Shown in pieces: positions 60,901-64,000 of a stretch of 64,000 nt of DNA; within the stretch, counting starts at the first letter, position 1, and the number at the start of each line of letters is the position of its first letter. The notes under the pieces were generated by a model. That model saw only the letters and a list, made by a program, of their open reading frames with translations, searched no databases and was not told where the DNA came from. Source of the DNA: Candidatus Pedobacter colombiensis. Its GTDB lineage: Bacteria > Bacteroidota > Bacteroidia > Sphingobacteriales > Sphingobacteriaceae. Made by a program: the position numbers and the translations under genes. The DNA lies in contig CP119313.1 of NCBI GenBank assembly GCA_029202485.1, positions 2,170,001-2,234,000 of the forward strand, read 5' to 3'.

Positions 60901-61365
60901 GTATTCATGGTTTATCAATATGGTAACTCAATTCTAAACACGAGCTACACAAAATTAATGGATTTAACAGGATCCAATAACCAATTAACGAAAGCCCTTG
61001 ATCGTTGGAAAGCACCAAATCCGGAAACAGGTTATGCAGGGAATCCTAGCAATACTATTCCAAGAGCATATGCAACAGGTTATTCGGCAGCAATGTCCGA
61101 TTACTACATAGAAGACGGTTCTTATTTACGTGTTAAAACAATAACATTCGGCTATACGCTCCCTAAAAAAACAATGCAAAGAATCGGCTTATCAAGTTTA
61201 AGAATATATGCCAGTGGAACCAACCTAATCACATTTACAAACTACTATGGTGGATATGATCCTGAAGTAAGTATAATGGGAAAAAATGGTGTTGGAGCCG
61301 GTATGGATAATGGATCATACCCCACAAGTAAATTGTTCCTTTTTGGTCTGAATCTTAACTTTTAG
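57988..61365 (+). CDS. SusC/RagA TonB-dependent outer-membrane transporter with STN domain
   Basis: 1125 aa from ATG 57988 (MYKNYTKFWCTPSG), chosen because the first locus starts in the same way; the frame opens at 57904. Signal anchor near 22-42, STN domain about 55-120, carboxypeptidase-regulatory-like domain about 135-205 (GSVVDKKGEPLVGVNVIVKG), plug with VVVGYGTVKKRDLTTSISSI and ATAIYGSRGANGVILVTTKN. The barrel is complete. Works with SusD at 61444. Confidence 0.95.
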   Translation: MYKNYTKFWCTPSGYTYKLFLIMKLTAIILITALMQVSAATFGQKLTLIGNNIPIEKVFVEISNQTGYDVLISTTKFKATKKINANFRGIDLKEVMQTLVEGTDLTFTIEDKTVVIKEKAPSFLDKVTAAFADITIKGSVVDKKGEPLVGVNVIVKGTKQIVETDGKGKFSLKVADNSNVTLVFRLIGFISKEVTLTDKKKDLAVVLEEDLQQLNDVVVVGYGTVKKRDLTTSISSITAEDIMKTPVTSLEQALQGNAAGVLVTNTSGEPGGEISIRVRGGSSIKADNEPLLVIDGFTTDQGLGSLNPSDIKSIEVLKDAGATAIYGSRGANGVILVTTKNGDAGKPRVAFQSYFGFQQLRRKLPLLNASQLAELANEANEAVGKSPNTLRPDTVPTTIDWQNQMFQVAPQLSNTINVTGGDNNVKYYVSGNYLDQKGLITNSNFSRISLRSNLDFSFNKWIKAGIKLNLSQTIKKGIQVGDNGSILRANATNPNLKGLLDPSGSFYIDPETGDPTSTSPLANAQETINKRKEGNIQVGGFVVFNILKNLSLRSGGTYNPSNRLYDYYFPNTIKGDKVSDAYEQFAQSDKWSNDNTLTYSAKLNKHSFTLLAGEEITNSFSHDFKARNTDFNTDVFTYYNLGSGNGVPSVTSSAAEYKLLSFFGRATYNFNDRYLATATYRADGSSKFGNNNKWGYFPSFSFAWRASNESFIKSLNLFSDLKARLTYGVNGSDRISAYSSQALYSTQFSAIGGSQKTGYKINKLANPDLKWEKTKEYDAGLDMAFFKGRIAITADYYHKITNDLLLDFGLPGASGYTTVAKNIGSVENKGVEFDITTRNLTGKFTWTTSFNAAYNKNLVTDLGGPKQISSISNSSANTKFGNVVLIKVGEPLGVFWGYRSNGIFQTQAEIDATPMAAKLEGSKTLPGFPKFLDIDGNGVLNDDDKVILGNPQPKWNGGFTNNFTYKNFDLTVFMVYQYGNSILNTSYTKLMDLTGSNNQLTKALDRWKAPNPETGYAGNPSNTIPRAYATGYSAAMSDYYIEDGSYLRVKTITFGYTLPKKTMQRIGLSSLRIYASGTNLITFTNYYGGYDPEVSIMGKNGVGAGMDNGSYPTSKLFLFGLNLNF

Positions 61366-61443
61366 GTATTTATAATAATATGGTTGATGAACCATCATGA
61401 GTCATGATAGCTCACCAACAACTAAAAAATAAAAATTATTCCG

Positions 61444-63111
61444 ATGAAATTAAAATATACAACAACCGTATGGCTAGTCCTGATCATTGTGATCTCCTCA
61501 CTTTTTTCTTGTAAAAAGTATTTGGATGAGACTGTTTACAGCAATATTGCTGCGAGTAATTTTTGGGCAAACAAGGAGGACGCCTTGTCCGGCCTTTACT
61601 CGAATTACGCATTATCAACAGAATTTGGTGCCCACAACAGGATGTTCTTTGTAATGACAGACATGCTCTCAGATGACATGGACGATGAATATTCAAATAC
61701 AGAAGCCGAAAGAAGGCAATTGCAGAACTACAATTTTTCTCCTTTCAATTCCTATATCAATAATTCTTGGGTAGCCCTTTATAAATCTATAGCACAGTCA
61801 AATGTGATCATTAATAAAGTGCCAAATATCAGTTCTATGACTGCCAATGATAAGAACATCATTATTGGCGAAGCTAAATTTTTAAGAGCACTTGAGTACT
61901 TATATTTGGTACAACTTTGGGGAGATATACCATTAGATACCATTTCAGTAGGTAGTATCGAGGAAACCAAGATGCTTAAATCTCCAGCGGCTACAATTTA
62001 CAACTTCATTGTCAGAGATTTAAAATTTGCAGAAGATAATTGTAGTGATGCGCCTCTTGAATTGGGACGGGCATCAAAATGGGCAGCCAAATCGTTGTTA
62101 GCCAAAGTTTACCTAACTATGGCCGGTCCGTTTAGTAACAGAAATACAGAGTATTTGACCTTATCAGAAGCTAAACTAAAGGAAGTAGTTAACTCTAAGC
62201 GCTTTAGCTTAGTGCCAAAAATCATTGATTACTTCGATATCAATAAAAAAGGAAGCTCTGAAATGATATATGACGAATGGCAAATAGGTGATGCTTCAGG
62301 TGACATAGGTAGTTTTATGCATAGAAACGCATTGCCATCATCAATTTCAGATCCGGCAATAACCCAGTTAAAAACCGCAGGTTATAAAGCCTGGTCTCCA
62401 ACTCCAGATCTATGGTCGAACTTTAAACCGCAGGACGACCGGCTAAAAATGTATTTCTCTTACTATATAAAGAAAAACAGTAACGGAACTTTTGGTATTC
62501 AAAAATATAATGTACCCTATATTGCTAAATATGTAGATTCTACAACGGTAGCAAGGGATGCAAAAGCCAACAATTTACCCGTTTTACGCTATGCTGATGT
62601 TTTGTTGATGTATGCAGAGGTACTTAATGAGCTTGGAACTACGAATAGTGAGGATGGAAACAAAAATCAGTATGACTATTTGAATATGGTCAGACAACGG
62701 GCATTTTCAACCAGTCCAAGCACCGGAAAATATAACAACATGTCTTTCACTAAAATTCAGTTCAGAGATATAGTGATGTTGGAAAGACGACTGGAACTTG
62801 CTCATGAAGGGCAACGCCTTTTTGATATGAAACGTACCGGAACTTTTATTTCAGGAATGACTGCCCTGGCCAACAATACCAAAGCACTGCTGGCGGGGTC
62901 ACCTGTACCAACCTATTCAATTGCTTATCCTGCAGGTGTATATCCTAACCCAACCGGCAAAACGCCTTATCCTGCCGGCACAGTAGTATTTACTGCAGAT
63001 TTTCTTAAAAATACAAAAACAGTACCTCCGGCGGATTTTCAGTTTGTGATGCCTATTCCAGGCAACCAGATTCAGGTATTTGACATCGGACAAAATAAAG
63101 GGTACAATTAA
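61444..63111 (+). CDS. SusD/RagB nutrient-binding outer-membrane lipoprotein
   Basis: 555 aa. A lipoprotein signal ends SSLFSCKKYLDETVY. SusD elements: KFLRALEYLYLVQLWGDIPL; RASKWAAKSLLAKVYLTMAG; LERRLELAHEGQRLFDMKRT. Complete C-terminus (QFVMPIPGNQIQVFDIGQNK). It starts 78 nt after susC. Substrate not evident. Confidence 0.95.
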   Translation: MKLKYTTTVWLVLIIVISSLFSCKKYLDETVYSNIAASNFWANKEDALSGLYSNYALSTEFGAHNRMFFVMTDMLSDDMDDEYSNTEAERRQLQNYNFSPFNSYINNSWVALYKSIAQSNVIINKVPNISSMTANDKNIIIGEAKFLRALEYLYLVQLWGDIPLDTISVGSIEETKMLKSPAATIYNFIVRDLKFAEDNCSDAPLELGRASKWAAKSLLAKVYLTMAGPFSNRNTEYLTLSEAKLKEVVNSKRFSLVPKIIDYFDINKKGSSEMIYDEWQIGDASGDIGSFMHRNALPSSISDPAITQLKTAGYKAWSPTPDLWSNFKPQDDRLKMYFSYYIKKNSNGTFGIQKYNVPYIAKYVDSTTVARDAKANNLPVLRYADVLLMYAEVLNELGTTNSEDGNKNQYDYLNMVRQRAFSTSPSTGKYNNMSFTKIQFRDIVMLERRLELAHEGQRLFDMKRTGTFISGMTALANNTKALLAGSPVPTYSIAYPAGVYPNPTGKTPYPAGTVVFTADFLKNTKTVPPADFQFVMPIPGNQIQVFDIGQNKGYN

Positions 63112-63142
63112 CAGTTAACGGCATTTTATTCAAGATTCAAAT

Positions 63143-64000
63143 ATGAAAACGATAAAATATTTAATACTCATGACGACCATAATGGTAGTCTTTCTGCAAT
63201 GTAAAAAAAGCGACAAAGCGGTTAATACAGAAGATTGTAGTTCGCTGTCAAACGTCAATGTTGCACCACTTGCAGATCCATCAACAGTTATTCCAAGCGC
63301 TGATTGGTTGACGGTGACTGGGGCAACTTTCACCATGGGAACCTTTTCATCAACCAGAGACGATCTTAAGAAGTCGTTTATGCCCGACGAACTACCGGCC
63401 CATGATGTTACTGTAAACAGCTTTAAGATCAGTAAATATCAGGTAACCATGGGACAGTATTTAAAGTTCTGTGATGCTACAGGATGGCCTAGACCTGTAG
63501 AGCCCACATTTAAATGGGGCAAAACAGCAGATAGTTTGGCCAGACCCATCGTTAACGTTTCATGGTACGATGCAAATGCTTTTGCCAAGTGGGTAGGTGC
63601 ACGTCTGCCAACAGAAGCCGAATGGGAATTTGCGGCTCGCGGAGGTTCCTATATGCCAACTGCAAAATTAGATACATTTTATCTGAGTGGAGGACCTTAT
63701 GCATATTCTTCAGCAATAGAAAAAAGAGCAACTATAGGACTTAATGAGTTAGCGTGGTATAAAGATAACGCCGGTACTACCGGGCCTCAGAAAGTGGGGA
63801 CCAAAGAGTCCGGGGCTGTTATAAAAAATGACAATGCAGCATTATATACCACAATTAATGGTGTAAAAGTCTATAATAACGGAACAGCAGATAACCGTCT
63901 GGGTACGTTTGATATGATCGGTAATGTTTGGGAATGGTGCAGTGATTGGTATGGTAAAGATTATTATCAAAACTCAGTAAAGGATAACCCACTTGGTCCG
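63143..64000 (+). CDS. Formylglycine-generating-enzyme-like lipoprotein, C-terminus cut by window edge
   Basis: At least 286 aa. A lipoprotein signal ends VVFLQCKKSDK (Cys 20). The FGE/SUMF1 domain begins at about 50: TGATFTMGTFSSTRDD, HDVTVNSFKISKYQVTMGQY, ARLPTEAEWEFAARGG and FDMIGNVWEWCSDWYGKD. True FGE enzymes activate sulfatases; in this family many exported members have other or no catalytic roles. The active-site cysteines would lie beyond the window. It lies 31 nt after susD, in the same operon. Confidence 0.9.
   Translation, partial: MKTIKYLILMTTIMVVFLQCKKSDKAVNTEDCSSLSNVNVAPLADPSTVIPSADWLTVTGATFTMGTFSSTRDDLKKSFMPDELPAHDVTVNSFKISKYQVTMGQYLKFCDATGWPRPVEPTFKWGKTADSLARPIVNVSWYDANAFAKWVGARLPTEAEWEFAARGGSYMPTAKLDTFYLSGGPYAYSSAIEKRATIGLNELAWYKDNAGTTGPQKVGTKESGAVIKNDNAALYTTINGVKVYNNGTADNRLGTFDMIGNVWEWCSDWYGKDYYQNSVKDNPLGP

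Overview
The window looks like a member of the Bacteroidetes, most likely Sphingobacteriaceae (Pedobacter or Mucilaginibacter-like). The signs are two ECF sigma / FecR anti-sigma / SusC / SusD loci, Bacteroidetes-only conjugation families (TraE, TraF, TraG, TraJ, TraK, TraM, TraN, RteC), low to moderate GC, few Shine-Dalgarno sequences and TAnnTTTG-type promoter boxes. No tRNA, rRNA or CRISPR array was found.

From the left edge to about 54.96 kb the DNA reads as one large integrative and conjugative element (ICE) of the CTnDOT / Bacteroidetes type. Its left end and its integrase lie outside the window. The mobilisation and maintenance arm runs leftward (4535-14774): coupling protein MobC, relaxase MobB, relaxosome protein MobA, a two-hairpin oriT candidate, a primase-like protein, ParB, a PAPS-reductase-like protein, ArdA and small ICE proteins. 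The transfer arm runs rightward (38294-54717): RteC, then a tra operon for a type IV secretion machine, DUF3945-like proteins, and small DNA-binding proteins including an excisionase-like one. A likely right attachment end follows at 54870-54961, with direct repeats, a tRNA-3'-end-like core and a tRNA-style terminator.

Cargo sits left of mobC and between the two arms. It includes: (a) tandem Cys-rich secreted small proteins with a large exported partner (1-1936); (b) an XRE-regulated four-gene unit with palindromic operators (2196-4505); (c) an 860-bp non-coding block rich in hairpins (14775-15638); (d) a possible defence island of DUF3800-like, unknown and PIN-like proteins, plus a pentapeptide membrane protein (15639-19559); (e) a second Cys-rich cassette whose partner has a CSMC thioredoxin-like motif (20066-22556); (f) a sigma/FecR/SusCD locus with an inverted AbiV-like gene between sigma and anti-sigma (24546-33086); (g) a third small-secreted-protein cassette (MauE, DUF6520-like protein, exported 348-aa protein) directly downstream of its own two-component plus AraC cascade (33108-38001).

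The best candidate for an undescribed system is the repeated cassette of small exported Cys-containing proteins with a large exported partner, seen three times. Two copies share a leader motif, and one has a MauE redox membrane protein, 21-bp-spaced regulator iterons, an attenuator hairpin and a linked histidine kinase, response regulator and AraC protein.

Right of 54.96 kb is probably host chromosome: a protein matching only the N-terminal domain of a pseudouridine synthase family, then an ECF sigma / FecR / SusC / SusD operon followed by a formylglycine-generating-enzyme-like lipoprotein cut by the window edge.
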